Assembly (NCBI GenBank): GCA_946699065.1
Contig: CAMPDV010000530.1
Span: 1 to 64,000, forward strand
Source: Loxodes magnus
Taxonomy: Eukaryota > Ciliophora > Karyorelictea > Loxodida > Loxodidae
DNA: 64,000 bases
Reading direction: 5' to 3'
Below, piece by piece: positions 1 through 14,354 of this stretch. Every line of letters begins with the position of its first letter. The stretch's first letter is position 1. The notes beneath the pieces were generated by a model. That model saw only the letters and a list, made by a program, of their open reading frames with translations. It did not search any database and was not told the origin of the DNA. The position numbers were made by a program, and so were the translations under genes.

Positions 1-335
1 GAATCACTGGATATAGCCACAGCATATACATAATCTGTGTGACCACTCATGGTCTTACAGGTACCTGTCTTGACGTCCCATAGTCTCACCGTATAATCAT
101 AACTTCCCGATACGATGAACTCTGAATCACTGGATATAGCCACAGCATATACATAACTAGTGTGACCACTCATGGTCTTACAGGTACCTGTCTTGACGTC
201 CCATAGTCTCACCGTATAATCATAACTTCCCGATACGATGAACTCTGAATCACTGGATATAGCCACAGCATATACATAACTAGTGTGACCACTCATGGTC
301 TTACAGGTACCTGTCTTGACGTCCCATAGTCTCAC
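1..335 (-). pseudogene. Open WD40 stretch running off the left edge
   Basis: From the Val-27 codon just after the TAA at 345-347 the minus-strand frame is open to position 1 and leaves the window. It holds just under three WD40 units of the SYVYAV/YDY and DYVYAV types. Nothing in it marks an end of the array, so the array continues to the left. Confidence 0.6.
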
Positions 336-1105
336 CGTATAATCTTAACTTCCCGATACGATGAACTCTGAATCACTGGATATAGCCACAGCATATACAT
401 AACTAGTGTGACCACTCATGGTCTTACAGGTACCTGTCTTGACGTCCCATAGTCTCACCGTATAATCATAACTTCCCGATACGATGAACTCTGAATCACT
501 GGATATAGCCACAGCATATACATAACTAGTGTGACCACTCATGGTCTTACAGGTACCTGTCTTGACGTCCCATAGTCTCACCGTATAATCATGACTTCCC
601 GATACGATGAACTCTGAATCACTGGATATAGCCACAGCATATACATAACTAGTGTGACCACTCATGGTCTTACAGGTACCTGTCTTGACGTCCCATAGTC
701 TCACCGTATTATCATAACTTTCCGATACGATGAACTCTGAATCACTGGATATAGCCACAGATAATACATAATCTGTGTGACCACTCATGGTCTTACAGGT
801 ACCTGTCTTGACGTCCCATAGTCTCACCGTCTAATCATAACTTCCCGATACGATGAACTCTGAATCACTGGATATAGCCACAGCATATACATAACTAGTG
901 TGACCACTCATGGTCTTACAGGTACCTGTCTTGACGTCCCATAGTCTCACCGTATAATCATAACTTCCCGATACGATGAACTCTGAATCACTGGATATAG
1001 CCACAGATAATACTGAATTTGTGTGACCACTCATGGTCTTACAGGTACCTGTCTTGACGTCCCATAGTCTCACCGTATAATCATAACTTCCCGATACGAT
1101 GAACT

Positions 1106-1107
1106 CG
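1106..1107 (-). other. 1-bp deletion (frameshift), copy 1
   Basis: The unit reads GAACTCGAATC on the plus strand instead of GAACTCTGAATC: one T is lost. On the minus strand the frame shifts after ISSD and closes 14 codons later at a TGA. The same deletion recurs at 1597 and 5901. Confidence 0.9.
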
Positions 1108-2110
1108 AATCACTGGATATAGCCACAGCATATACATAATCTGTGTGACCACTCATGGTCTTACAGGTACCTGTCTTGACGTCCCATAGTCTCACCGTAT
1201 AATCATAACTTCCCGATACGATGAACTCTGAATCACTGGATATAGCCACAGCATATACATAACTAGTGTGACCACTCATGGTCTTAAAGGTACCTGTCTT
1301 GACGTCCCATAGTCTCACCGTATAATCATGACTTCCCGATACGATGAACTCTGAATCACTGGATATAGACACAGATAATACTGAATCTGTGTGACCACTC
1401 ATGGTCTTACAGGTACCTGTCTTGACGTCCCATAGTCTCACCGTATAATCATAACTTCCCGATACGATGAACTCTGAATCACTGGATATAGCCACAGATA
1501 ATACTGAATTTGTGTGACCACTCATGGTCTTACAGGTACCTGTCTTGACGTCCCATAGTCTCACCGTATAATCATAACTTCCCGATACGATGAACTCGAA
1601 TCACTGGATATAGCCACAGCATATACATAACTAGTGTGACCACTCATGGTCTTACAGGTACCTGTCTTGACGTCCCATAGTCTCACCGTATAATCATGAC
1701 TTCCCGATACGATGAACTCTGAATCACTGGATATAGCCACAGCATATACATAACTAGTGTGACCACTCATTGTCTTATAGGTACCTGTCTTGACGTCCCA
1801 TAGTCTCACCGTATTATCATAACTTTCCGATACAATGAACTCTGAATCACTGGATATAGCCACAGATCTTACATAACTAGTGTGACCACTCATGGTCTTA
1901 CAGGTACCTGTCTTGACGTCCCATAGTCTCACCGTATAATCATGACTTCCCGATACGATGAACTCTGAATCACTGGATATAGCCACAGATCATACTGAAG
2001 CTGCGTGACCACTCATGGTCTTACAGGTACCTGTCTTGACGTCCCATAGTCTCACCGTCTTATCATCACTTCCCGATACGATGAACTCTGAATCACTGGA
2101 TATAGCCACA
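1107..2110 (-). repeat. Higher-order block A, left copy (pair with 5411-6414)
   Basis: About eight units matching, in order, the units 4304 bp to the right: the TFK unit with SVSISSD, the NSVLSV/YDY unit, the 1-bp deletion, the TYK unit, the SYVRSV/SESYDN unit and the DDK unit. Differences are single variable codons such as HDY against YDN. The block edges are approximate. Confidence 0.75.
1597..1598 (-). other. 1-bp deletion (frameshift), copy 2
   Basis: Identical to the deletion at 1106, four units further on. The shifted tail begins SSSSYREV, as in the other two copies. It is followed on the right by a unit with the TYK variant and the synonymous ATT at codon 18, a combination repeated beside the copy at 5901. 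Confidence 0.9.
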
Positions 2111-4026
2111 GCATATACATAATCTGTGTGACCACTCATGGTCTTACAGGTACCTGTCTTGACGTCCCATAGTCTCACCGTCTAATCATAACTTCCCGAT
2201 ACGATGAACTCTGAATCACTGGATATAGCCACAGATAATACTGAATTTGTGTGACCACTCATGGTCTTACAGGTACCTGTCTTGACGTCCCATAGTCTCA
2301 CCGTATTATCATAACTTTCCGATACGATGAACTCTGAATCACTGGATATAGCCACAGATCTTACATAACTAGTGTGACCACTCATGGTCTTACAGGTACC
2401 TGTCTTGACGTCCCATAGTCTCACCGTATAATCTTAACTTCCCGATACGATGAACTCTGAATCACTGGATATAGCCACAGCATATACATAACTAGTGTGA
2501 CCACTCATGGTCTTACAGGTACCTGTCTTGACGTCCCATAGTCTCACCGTATAATCATGACTTCCCGATACGATGAACTCTGAATCACTGGATATAGCCA
2601 CAGCATATACATAACTAGTGTGACCACTCATTGTCTTATAGGTACCTGTCTTGACGTACCATAGTCTCACCGTATAATCATGACTTCCCGATACGATGAA
2701 CTCTGAATCACTGGATATAGCCACAGATCATAGATAATTAGTGTGACCACTCATGGTCTTACAGGTACCTGTCTTGACGTCCCATAGTCTCACCGTCTAA
2801 TCATAACTTCCCGATACGATGAACTCTGAATCACTGGATATAGCCACAGCATATACATAACTAGTGTGACCACTCATGGTCTTACAGGTACCTGTCTTGA
2901 CGTCCCATAGTCTCACCGTATAATCATGACTTCCCGATACGATGAACTCTGAATCACTGGATATAGCCACAGATAATACTGAATCTGTGTGACCACTCAT
3001 GGTCTTACAGGTACCTGTCTTGACGTCCCATAGTCTCACCGTATAATCATAACTTCCCGATACGATGAACTCTGAATCACTGGATATAGCCACAGCATAT
3101 ACATAACTAGTGTGACCACTCATGGTCTTACAGGTACCTGTCTTGACGTCCCATAGTCTCACCGTATAATCATAACTTCCCGATACGATGAACTCTGAAT
3201 CACTGGATATAGCCACAGCATATACATAACTAGTGTGACCACTCATGGTCTTACAGGTACCTGTCTTGACGTCCCATAGTCTCACCGTATAATCTTAACT
3301 TCCCGATACGATGAACTCTGAATCACTGGATATAGCCACAGCATATACATAACTAGTGTGACCACTCATGGTCTTACAGGTACCTGTCTTGACGTCCCAT
3401 AGTCTCACCGTATAATCATGACTTCCCGATACGATGAACTCTGAATCACTGGATATAGCCACAGCATATACATAACTAGTGTGACCACTCATGGTCTTAC
3501 AGGTACCTGTCTTGACGTCCCATAGTCTCACCGTATAATCATAACTTCCCGATACGATGAACTCTGAATCACTGGATATAGCCACAGCATATACATAACT
3601 AGTGTGACCACTCATGGTCTTACAGGTACCTGTCTTGACGTCCCATAGTCTCACCGTATAATCATAACTTCCCGATACGATGAACTCTGAATCACTGGAT
3701 ATAGCCACAGATCTTACATAACTAGTGTGACCACTCATGGTCTTACAGGTACCTGTCTTGACGTCCCATAGTCTCACCGTATAATCATAACTTCCCGATA
3801 CGATGAACTCTGAATCACTGGATATAGCCACAGATCATACATAACTAGTGTGACCACTCATGGTCTTACAGGTACCTGTCTTGACGTCCCATAGTCTCAC
3901 CGTCTTATCATCACTTCCCGATACGATGAACTCTGAATCACTGGATATAGCCACAGATAATACATAATCTGTGTGACCACTCATGGTCTTACAGGTACCT
4001 GTCTTGACGTCCCATAGTCTCACCGT

Positions 4027-4884
4027 CTAATCATAACTTCCCGATACGATGAACTCTGAATCACTGGATATAGCCACAGCATATACATAACTAGTGTGAC
4101 CACTCATGGTCTTACAGGTACCTGTCTTGACGTCCCATAGTCTCACCGTATAATCATGACTTCCCGATACGATGAACTCTGAATCACTGGATATAGCCAC
4201 AGCATATACATAACTAGTGTGACCACTCATGGTCTTACAGGTACCTGTCTTGACGTCCCATAGTCTCACCGTATAATCATAACTTCCCGATACGATGAAC
4301 TCTGAATCACTGGATATAGCCACAGCATATACATAATCTGTGTGACCACTCATGGTCTTACAGGTACCTGTCTTGACGTCCCATAGTCTCACCGTATAAT
4401 CATAACTTCCCGATACGATGAACTCTGAATCACTGGATATAGCCACAGCATATACATAACTAGTGTGACCACTCATGGTCTTAAAGGTACCTGTCTTGAC
4501 GTCCCATAGTCTCACCGTATAATCATGACTTCCCGATACGATGAACTCTGAATCACTGGATATAGCCACAGATCTTACATAACTAGTGTGACCACTCATG
4601 GTCTTACAGGTACCTGTCTTGACGTCCCATAGTCTCACCGTATAATCATAACTTCCCGATACGATGAACTCTGAATCACTGGATATAGCCACAGCATATA
4701 CATAACTAGTGTGACCACTCATGGTCTTACAGGTACCTGTCTTGACGTCCCATAGTCTCACCGTCTTATCATCACTTCCCGATACGATGAACTCTGAATC
4801 ACTGGATATAGCCACAGCATATACATAACTAGTGTGACCACTCATGGTCTTACAGGTACCTGTCTTGACGTCCCATAGTCTCAC
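4027..4884 (-). pseudogene. Open stretch of 7 WD40 units (285 codons)
   Basis: Seven complete units without a stop. In reading order they include two DDK units, several SYVYAV units, one SYVRSV, one TFK unit and one DYVYAV unit. Seven is the commonest blade number of a WD40 propeller, but the edges here are TAG stops at unit codon 25 on both sides, so blade number and gene boundary have no clear link. No ATG in start context, no signal peptide, no membrane segment and no non-repeat domain is present. It may be a chance open part of a dead array or one part of a longer frame if TAG is read as an amino acid. Confidence 0.4.
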
Positions 4885-4887
4885 CGT

Positions 4888-5868
4888 CTAATCATAACTT
4901 CCCGATACGATGAACTCTGAATCACTGGATATAGCCACAGATCTTACATAACTAGTGTGACCACTCATGGTCTTACAGGTACCTGTCTTGACGTCCCATA
5001 GTCTCACCGTATAATCATAACTTCCCGATACGATGAACTCTGAATCACTGGATATAGCCACAGCATATACATAACTAGTGTGACCACTCATGGTCTTACA
5101 GGTACCTGTCTTGACGTCCCATAGTCTCACCGTATAATCATGACTTCCCGATACGATGAACTCTGAATCACTGGATATAGCCACAGCATATACATAACTA
5201 GTGTGACCACTCATGGTCTTACAGGTACCTGTCTTGACGTCCCATAGTCTCACCGTATTATCATAACTTCCCGATACGATGAACTCTGAATCACTGGATA
5301 TAGCCACAGATAATACTGAATCTGTGTGACCACTCATGGTCTTACAGGTACCTGTCTTGACGTCCCATAGTCTCACCGTATAATCATAACTTCCCGATAC
5401 GATGAACTCTGAATCACTGGATATAGCCACAGCATATACATAACTAGTGTGACCACTCATGGTCTTACAGGTACCTGTCTTGACGTCCCATAGTCTCACC
5501 GTATAATCATAACTTCCCGATACGATGAACTCTGAATCACTGGATATAGCCACAGCATATACATAACTAGTGTGACCACTCATGGTCTTAAAGGTACCTG
5601 TCTTGACGTCCCATAGTCTCACCGTATAATCATGACTTCCCGATACGATGAACTCTGAATCACTGGATATAGACACAGATAATACTGAATCTGTGTGACC
5701 ACTCATGGTCTTACAGGTACCTGTCTTGACGTCCCATAGTCTCACCGTATAATCATAACTTCCCGATACGATGAACTCTGAATCACTGGATATAGCCACA
5801 GATAATACTGAATTTGTGTGACCACTCATGGTCTTACAGGTACCTGTCTTGACGTCCCATAGTCTCAC
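4888..5868 (-). pseudogene. Open stretch of 8 WD40 units (326 codons)
   Basis: Eight units, ending at a TAG at codon 25 and bounded on the upstream side by the 1-bp deletion at 5901. It opens with NSVLSV, DSVLSV-S and a TFK unit, the same order found at 1070-1564, and then SYVYAV units with YDY, HDY and YDN. Only variable codons differ among the units. The GTG at its start is the invariant Val-27 codon and is not evidence of initiation. Confidence 0.4.
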
Positions 5869-6414
5869 CGTATAATCATAACTTCCCGATACGATGAACT
5901 CGAATCACTGGATATAGCCACAGCATATACATAATCTGTGTGACCACTCATGGTCTTACAGGTACCTGTCTTGACGTCCCATAGTCTCACCGTATTATCA
6001 TAACTTCCCGATACGATGAACTCTGAATCACTGGATATAGCCACAGCATATACATAACTAGTGTGACCACTCATTGTCTTATAGGTACCTGTCTTGACGT
6101 CCCATAGTCTCACCGTATTATCATAACTTTCCGATACAATGAACTCTGAATCACTGGATATAGCCACAGATCTTACATAACTAGTGTGACCACTCATGGT
6201 CTTACAGGTACCTGTCTTGACGTCCCATAGTCTCACCGTATAATCATGACTTCCCGATACGATGAACTCTGAATCACTGGATATAGCCACAGATCATTGA
6301 TAATTAGTGTGACCACTCATGGTCTTACAGGTACCTGTCTTGACGTCCCATAGTCTCACCGTCTTATCATCACTTCCCGATACGATGAACTCTGAATCAC
6401 TGGATATAGCCACA
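5411..6414 (-). repeat. Higher-order block A, right copy
   Basis: Right-hand partner of 1107-2110, offset 35 units less the 1 bp lost at 1597. The shared frameshift proves common descent. A few codon-level differences, for instance DYVYAV in place of SYVYAV, show later exchange of variants with other units. Confidence 0.75.
5901..5902 (-). other. 1-bp deletion (frameshift), copy 3
   Basis: Third copy of the same 1-bp loss. It lies 35 units (4304 bp) from the copy at 1597 and shares its flanking unit types, so the two descend from one mutation through duplication of a block. It is the last indel before 41004. Confidence 0.9.
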
Positions 6415-6854
6415 GCATATACATAACTAGTGTGACCACTCATGGTCTTACAGGTACCTGTCTTGACGTCCCATAGTCTCACCGTATAATCTTAACTTCC
6501 CGATACGATGAACTCTGAATCACTGGATATAGCCACAGCATATACATAACTAGTGTGACCACTCATGGTCTTACAGGTACCTGTCTTGACGTCCCATAGT
6601 CTCACCGTATAATCATAACTTCCCGATACGATGAACTCTGAATCACTGGATATAGCCACAGATAATACTGAATCTGTGTGACCACTCATGGTCTTACAGG
6701 TACCTGTCTTGACGTCCCATAGTCTCACCGTCTAATCATAACTTCCCGATACGATGAACTCTGAATCACTGGATATAGCCACAGCATATACATAACTAGT
6801 GTGACCACTCATGGTCTTACAGGTACCTGTCTTGACGTCCCATAGTCTCACCGT

Positions 6855-7520
6855 CTAATCATAACTTCCCGATACGATGAACTCTGAATCACTGGATATA
6901 GCCACAGATCTTACATAATTAGTGTGACCACTCATGGTCTTACAGGTACCTGTCTTGACGTCCCATAGTCTCACCGTATTATCATAACTTTCCGATACGA
7001 TGAACTCTGAATCACTGGATATAGCCACAGATCTTACATAACTAGTGTGACCACTCATGGTCTTACAGGTACCTGTCTTGACGTCCCATAGTCTCACCGT
7101 ATAATCATAACTTCCCGATACGATGAACTCTGAATCACTGGATATAGCCACAGCATATACATAACTAGTGTGACCACTCATGGTCTTACAGGTACCTGTC
7201 TTGACGTCCCATAGTCTCACCGTATAATCATGACTTCCCGATACGATGAACTCTGAATCACTGGATATAGCCACAGATCTTACATAATTAGTGTGACCAC
7301 TCATGGTCTTACAGGTACCTGTCTTGACGTCCCATAGTCTCACCGTCTTATCATCACTTCCCGATACGATGAACTCTGAATCACTGGATATAGCCACAGC
7401 ATATACATAACTAGTGTGACCACTCATGGTCTTACAGGTACCTGTCTTGACGTCCCATAGTCTCACCGTCTTATCATCACTTCCCGATACGATGAACTCT
7501 GAATCACTGGATATAGCCAC
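6855..7520 (-). pseudogene. Open stretch of 5 WD40 units (221 codons)
   Basis: About five and a half units: two DDK units, NYVRSV/HDY, SYVYAV/YDY, SYVRSV/SESYDN and NYVRSV/YD, ending at a TAG at codon 25. It begins just after a TGA at codon 7, at the Val-9 GTG codon. Glu replaces Gly at codon 21 in the SESYDN unit, a linked variant found across the array. Confidence 0.35.
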
Positions 7521-8582
7521 AGATCATTGATAACTAGTGTGACCACTCATGGTCTTACAGGTACCTGTCTTGACGTCCCATAGTCTCACCGTATTATCAT
7601 AACTTTCCGATACGATGAACTCTGAATCACTGGATATAGCCACAGATCTTACATAACTAGTGTGACCACTCATGGTCTTACAGGTACCTGTCTTGACGTC
7701 CCATAGTCTCACCGTATAATCTTAACTTCCCGATACGATGAACTCTGAATCACTGGATATAGCCACAGCATATACATAACTAGTGTGACCACTCATGGTC
7801 TTACAGGTACCTGTCTTGACGTCCCATAGTCTCACCGTATAATCATGACTTCCCGATACGATGAACTCTGAATCACTGGATATAGCCACAGATAATACTG
7901 AATCTGTGTGACCACTCATGGTCTTACAGGTACCTGTCTTGACGTCCCATAGTCTCACCGTATAATCATAACTTCCCGATACGATGAACTCTGAATCACT
8001 GGATATAGCCACAGCATATACATAACTAGTGTGACCACTCATGGTCTTACAGGTACCTGTCTTGACGTCCCATAGTCTCACCGTCTAATCATAACTTCCC
8101 GATACGATGAACTCTGAATCACTGGATATAGACACAGCATATACATAATCTCTGTGACCACTCATGGTCTTACAGGTACCTGTCTTGACGTCCCATAGTC
8201 TCACCGTATAATCATGACTTCCCGATACGATGAACTCTGAATCACTGGATATAGACACAGCATATACATAATCTGTGTGACCACTCATGGTCTTACAGGT
8301 ACCTGTCTTGACGTCCCATAGTCTCACCGTATAATCATAACTTCCCGATACGATGAACTCTGAATCACTGGATATAGCCACAGCATATACATAACTAGTG
8401 TGACCACTCATTGTCTTACAGGTACCTGTCTTGACGTCCCATAGTCTCACCGTATAATCATAACTTCCCGATACGATGAACTCTGAATCACTGGATATAG
8501 CCACAGCATATACATAACTAGTGTGACCACTCATGGTCTTACAGGTACCTGTCTTGACGTCCCATAGTCTCACCGTATAATC

Positions 8583-9188
8583 TTAACTTCCCGATACGAT
8601 GAACTCTGAATCACTGGATATAGCCACAGATAATACTGAATCTGTGTGACCACTCATGGTCTTACAGGTACCTGTCTTGACGTCCCATAGTCTCACCGTA
8701 TAATCATAACTTCCCGATACGATGAACTCTGAATCACTGGATATAGCCACAGCATATACATAACTAGTGTGACCACTCATGGTCTTACAGGTACCTGTCT
8801 TGACGTCCCATAGTCTCACCGTATAATCATAACTTCCCGATACGATGAACTCTGAATCACTGGATATAGCCACAGCATATACATAACTAGTGTGACCACT
8901 CATGGTCTTACAGGTACCTGTCTTGACGTCCCATAGTCTCACCGTATAATCATGACTTCCCGATACGATGAACTCTGAATCACTGGATATAGACACAGAT
9001 AATACTGAATCTGTGTGACCACTCATGGTCTTACAGGTACCTGTCTTGACGTCCCATAGTCTCACCGTATAATCATAACTTCCCGATACGATGAACTCTG
9101 AATCACTGGATATAGCCACAGCATATACATAACTAGTGTGACCACTCATGGTCTTACAGGTACCTGTCTTGACGTCCCATAGTCTCAC
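8583..9188 (-). pseudogene. Open stretch of 5 WD40 units (201 codons)
   Basis: Five units of the SYVYAV/YDY, DSVLSV-S/HDY, SYVYAV/YDY, SYVYAV/YDY and DSVLSV types. It ends at a TAA at codon 23 (SGS followed by stop), where most units have TAT (Tyr). The unit to its left at about 8150 has Arg at codon 4 (GHRDYV), a rare change. Confidence 0.35.
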
Positions 9189-9679
9189 CGTCTAATCATA
9201 ACTTCCCGATACGATGAACTCTGAATCACTGGATATAGCCACAGCATATACATAACTAGTGTGACCACTCATGGTCTTACAGGTACCTGTCTTGACGTCC
9301 CATAGTCTCACCGTATAATCATAACTTCCCGATACGATGAACTCTGAATCACTGGATATAGCCACAGCATATACATAACTAGTGTGACCACTCATGGTCT
9401 TACAGGTACCTGTCTTGACGTCCCATAGTCTCACCGTATTATCATAACTTCCCGATACGATGAACTCTGAATCACTGGATATAGCCACAGATAATACTGA
9501 ATCTGTGTGACCACTCATGGTCTTACAGGTACCTGTCTTGACGTCCCATAGTCTCACCGTATAATCATAACTTCCCGATACGATGAACTCTGAATCACTG
9601 GATATAGCCACAGCATATACATAACTAGTGTGACCACTCATGGTCTTACAGGTACCTGTCTTGACGTCCCATAGTCTCA

Positions 9680-9750
9680 CCGTCTAATCTACACTTCCCG
9701 ATACGATGAACTCTGAATTACTGGATATAGCCACAGCATATACCTAATTT
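9680..9750 (-). repeat. Rare relic unit with stops at codons 25 and 5
   Basis: This unit carries several rare changes at once: Val (GTA) at codon 23, TAG at codon 25, Asn at codon 14 (ISSNS) and TAG at codon 5 (9744-9746). A close relative sits exactly 154 units away at about 28620-28690. The rare set suggests a unit that escaped homogenisation. Confidence 0.7.
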
Positions 9751-12700
9751 GTGTGACCACTCATGGTCTTACAGGTACCTGTCTTGACGTCCCATAGTCT
9801 CACCGTATAATCATGACTTCCCGATACGATGAACTCTGAATCACTGGATATAGACACAGATAATACTGAATCTGTGTGACCACTCATGGTCTTACAGGTA
9901 CCTGTCTTGACGTCCCATAGTCTCACCGTATAATCATAACTTCCCGATACGATGAACTCTGAATCACTGGATATAGCCACAGCATATACATAATCTGTGT
10001 GACCACTCATGGTCTTACAGGTACCTGTCTTGACGTCCCATAGTCTCACCGTATAATCATAACTTCCCGATACGATGAACTCTGAATCACTGGATATAGC
10101 CACAGCATATACATAACTAGTGTGACCACTCATGGTCTTACAGGTACCTGTCTTGACGTCCCATAGTCTCACCGTATTATCATAACTTTCCGATACGATG
10201 AACTCTGAATCACTGGATATAGCCACAGATCTTACATAACTAGTGTGACCACTCATGGTCTTACAGGTACCTGTCTTGACGTCCCATAGTCTCACCGTAT
10301 AATCTTAACTTCCCGATACGATGAACTCTGAATCACTGGATATAGCCACAGCATATACATAACTAGTGTGACCACTCATGGTCTTACAGGTACCTGTCTT
10401 GACGTCCCATAGTCTCACCGTATAATCATAACTTCCCGATACGATGAACTCTGAATCACTGGATATAGCCACAGATAATACTGAATCTGTGTGACCACTC
10501 ATGGTCTTACAGGTACCTGTCTTGACGTCCCATAGTCTCACCGTATAATCATAACTTCCCGATACGATGAACTCTGAATCACTGGATATAGCCACAGCAT
10601 ATACATAATCTGTGTGACCACTCATGGTCTTACAGGTACCTGTCTTGACGTCCCATAGTCTCACCGTATAATCTTAACTTCCCGATACGATGAACTCTGA
10701 ATCACTGGATATAGCCACAGATAATACTGAATTTGTGTGACCACTCATGGTCTTACAGGTACCTGTCTTGACGTCCCATAGTCTCACCGTATTATCATAA
10801 CTTTCCGATACGATGAACTCTGAATCACTGGATATAGCCACAGATCTTACATAACTAGTGTGACCACTCATGGTCTTACAGGTACCTGTCTTGACGTCCC
10901 ATAGTCTCACCGTCTAATCATAACTTCCCGATACGATGAACTCTGAATCACTGGATATAGCCACAGATAATACTGAATCTGTGTGACCACTCATGGTCTT
11001 ACAGGTACCTGTCTTGACGTCCCATAGTCTCACCGTCTAATCATAACTTCCCGATACGATGAACTCTGAATCACTGGATATAGCCACAGCATATACATAA
11101 CTAGTGTGACCACTCATGGTCTTACAGGTACCTGTCTTGACGTCCCATAGTCTCACCGTCTAATCATAACTTCCCGATACGATGAACTCTGAATCACTGG
11201 ATATAGCCACAGATAATACTGAATCTGTGTGACCACTCATGGTCTTACAGGTACCTGTCTTGACGTCCCATAGTCTCACCGTCTAATCATAACTTCCCGA
11301 TACGATGAACTCTGAATCACTGGATATAGCCACAGCATATACATAACTAGTGTGACCACTCATGGTCTTACAGGTACCTGTCTTGACGTCCCATAGTCTC
11401 ACCGTCTAATCATAACTTCCCGATACGATGAACTCTGAATCACTGGATATAGCCACAGATAATACTGAATTTGTGTGACCACTCATGGTCTTACAGGTAC
11501 CTGTCTTGACGTCCCATAGTCTCACCGTATTATCATAACTTCCCGATACGATGAACTCTGAATCACTGGATATAGCCACAGATCTTACATAACTAGTGTG
11601 ACCACTCATGGTCTTACAGGTACCTGTCTTGACGTCCCATAGTCTCACCGTCTAATCATAACTTCCCGATACGATGAACTCTGAATCACTGGATATAGCC
11701 ACAGCATATACATAATCTGTGTGACCACTCATGGTCTTACAGGTACCTGTCTTGACGTCCCATAGTCTCACCGTCTAATCATAACTTCCCGATACGATGA
11801 ACTCTGAATCACTGGATATAGCCACAGATCATACATAATGTTTGTGACCACTCATGGTCTTACAGGTACCTGTCTTGACGTCCCATAGTCTCACCGTCTA
11901 ATCATAACTTCCCGATACGATGAACTCTGAATCACTGGATATAGCCACAGATCATACAACATTAGTGTGACCACTCATGGTCTTACAGGTACCTGTCTTG
12001 ACGTCCCATAGTCTCACCGTCTAATCATGACTTCCCGATACGATGAACTCTGAATCACTGGATATAGCCACAGATGATACATAACTAGTGTGACCACTCA
12101 TGGTCTTACAGGTACCTGTCTTGACGTCCCATAGTCTCACCGTATAATCATGACTTCCCGATACGATGAACTCTGAATCACTGGATATAGCCACAGCATA
12201 TACATAACTAGTGTGACCACTCATGGTCTTACAGGTACCTGTCTTGACGTCCCATAGTCTCACCGTATAATCTTAACTTCCCGATACGATGAACTCTGAA
12301 TCACTGGATATAGCCACAGCATATACATAACTAGTGTGACCACTCATGGTCTTACAGGTACCTGTCTTGACGTCCCATAGTCTCACCGTATAATCATAAC
12401 TTCCCGATACGATGAACTCTGAATCACTGGATATAGCCACAGATAATACTGAATCTGTGTGACCACTCATAGTCTTACAGGTACCTGTCTTGACGTCCCA
12501 ACGTCTCACCGTCTAATCATAACTTCCCGATACGATGAACTCTGAATCACTGGATATAGCCACAGCATATACATAATCTGTGTGACCACTCATGGTCTTA
12601 CAGGTACCTGTCTTGACGTCCCATAGTCTCACCGTATTATCATAACTTTCCGATACGATGAACTCTGAATCACTGGATATAGCCACAGCATATACATAAC

Positions 12701-12935
12701 TAGTGTGACCACTCATGGTCTTACAGGTACCTGTCTTGACGTCCCATAGTCTCACCGTATAATCTTAACTTCCCGATACGATGAACTCTGAATCACTGGA
12801 TATAGCCACAGCATATACATAACTAGTGTGACCACTCATGGTCTTACAGGTACCTGTCTTGACGTCCCATAGTCTCACCGTCTAATCATAACTTCCCGAT
12901 ACGATGAACTCTGAATCACTGGATATAGCCACAGA

Positions 12936-14354
12936 TCATAGATAATTAGTGTGACCACTCATGGTCTTACAGGTACCTGTCTTGATGTTCCATAGTCTCA
13001 CCGTATAATCTCCACTTCCCGATACGATGAACTCTGAATCACTGGATATAGCCACAGATAATACATAACTAGTGTGACCACTCATGGTCTTACAGGTACC
13101 TGTCTTGACGTCCCATAGTCTCACCGTATTATCTCGACTTCTCGATACGATGAACTCTGAATCACTGGATATAGCCACAGATAATACATAATCTGTGTGA
13201 CCACTCATGGTCTTACAGGTACCTGTCTTGATGTTCCATAGTCTCACCGTCTTATCTTGACTTCCTGATACGATGAACTCTGAATCACTGGATATAGCCA
13301 CAGCATATACAGAAATAGTGTTACCACTCATGGTCTTACAGGTACCTGTCTTGACGTCCCATAGTCTCACCGTATTATCATAACTTCCCGATACGATGAA
13401 CTCTGAATCACTGGATATAGCCACAGATCTTACATAACTAGTGTGACCACTCATGGTCTTACAGGTACCTGTCTTGACGTCCCATAGTCTCACCGTCTAA
13501 TCATAACTTCCCGATACGATGAACTCTGAATCACTGGATATAGCCACAGCATATACATAACTAGTGTGACCACTCATGGTCTTACAGGTACCTGTCTTGA
13601 CGTCCCATAGTCTCACCGTCTAATCATAACTTCCCGATACGATGAACTCTGAATCACTGGATATAGCCACAGCATATACATAACTAGTGTGACCACTCAT
13701 GGTCTTACAGGTACCTGTCTTGACGTCCCATAGTCTCACCGTCTAATCATAACTTCCCGATACGATGAACTCTGAATCACTGGATATAGCCACAGCATAT
13801 ACATAATCTGTGTGACCACTCATGGTCTTACAGGTACCTGTCTTGACGTCCCATAGTCTCACCGTCTAATCATAACTTCCCGATACGATGAACTCTGAAT
13901 CACTGGATATAGCCACAGATAATACTGAATTTGTGTGACCACTCATGGTCTTACAGGTACCTGTCTTGACGTCCCATAGTCTCACCGTATAATCATAACT
14001 TCCCGATACGATGAACTCTGAATCACTGGATATAGCCACAGATCATTGATAATTAGTGTGACCACTCATGGTCTTACAGGTACCTGTCTTGACGTCCCAT
14101 AGTCTCACCGTATAATCTTAACTTCCCGATACGATGAACTCTGAATCACTGGATATAGCCACAGCATATACATAACTAGTGTGACCACTCATGGTCTTAC
14201 AGGTACCTGTCTTGACGTCCCATAGTCTCACCGTATAATCATAACTTCCCGATACGATGAACTCTGAATCACTGGATATAGCCACAGATAATACTGAATC
14301 TGTGTGACCACTCATAGTCTTACAGGTACCTGTCTTGACGTCCCATAGTCTCAC
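12936..14354 (-). repeat. Higher-order block B, left copy (pair with 15765-17183)
   Basis: This block repeats 2829 bp (23 units) to the right. Its right part holds an open stretch of 4.5 units (12936-13493) with the most divergent units of the left half: WNIK in place of WDVK, SGSQDK, SRSRDN, SGSGDY and a GNT at codons 1-3 (TISVYAV). The shared rare changes make the pairing certain. One unit is missing within this copy relative to the right one and another is gained further left, so the overall offset is restored. Confidence 0.85.
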
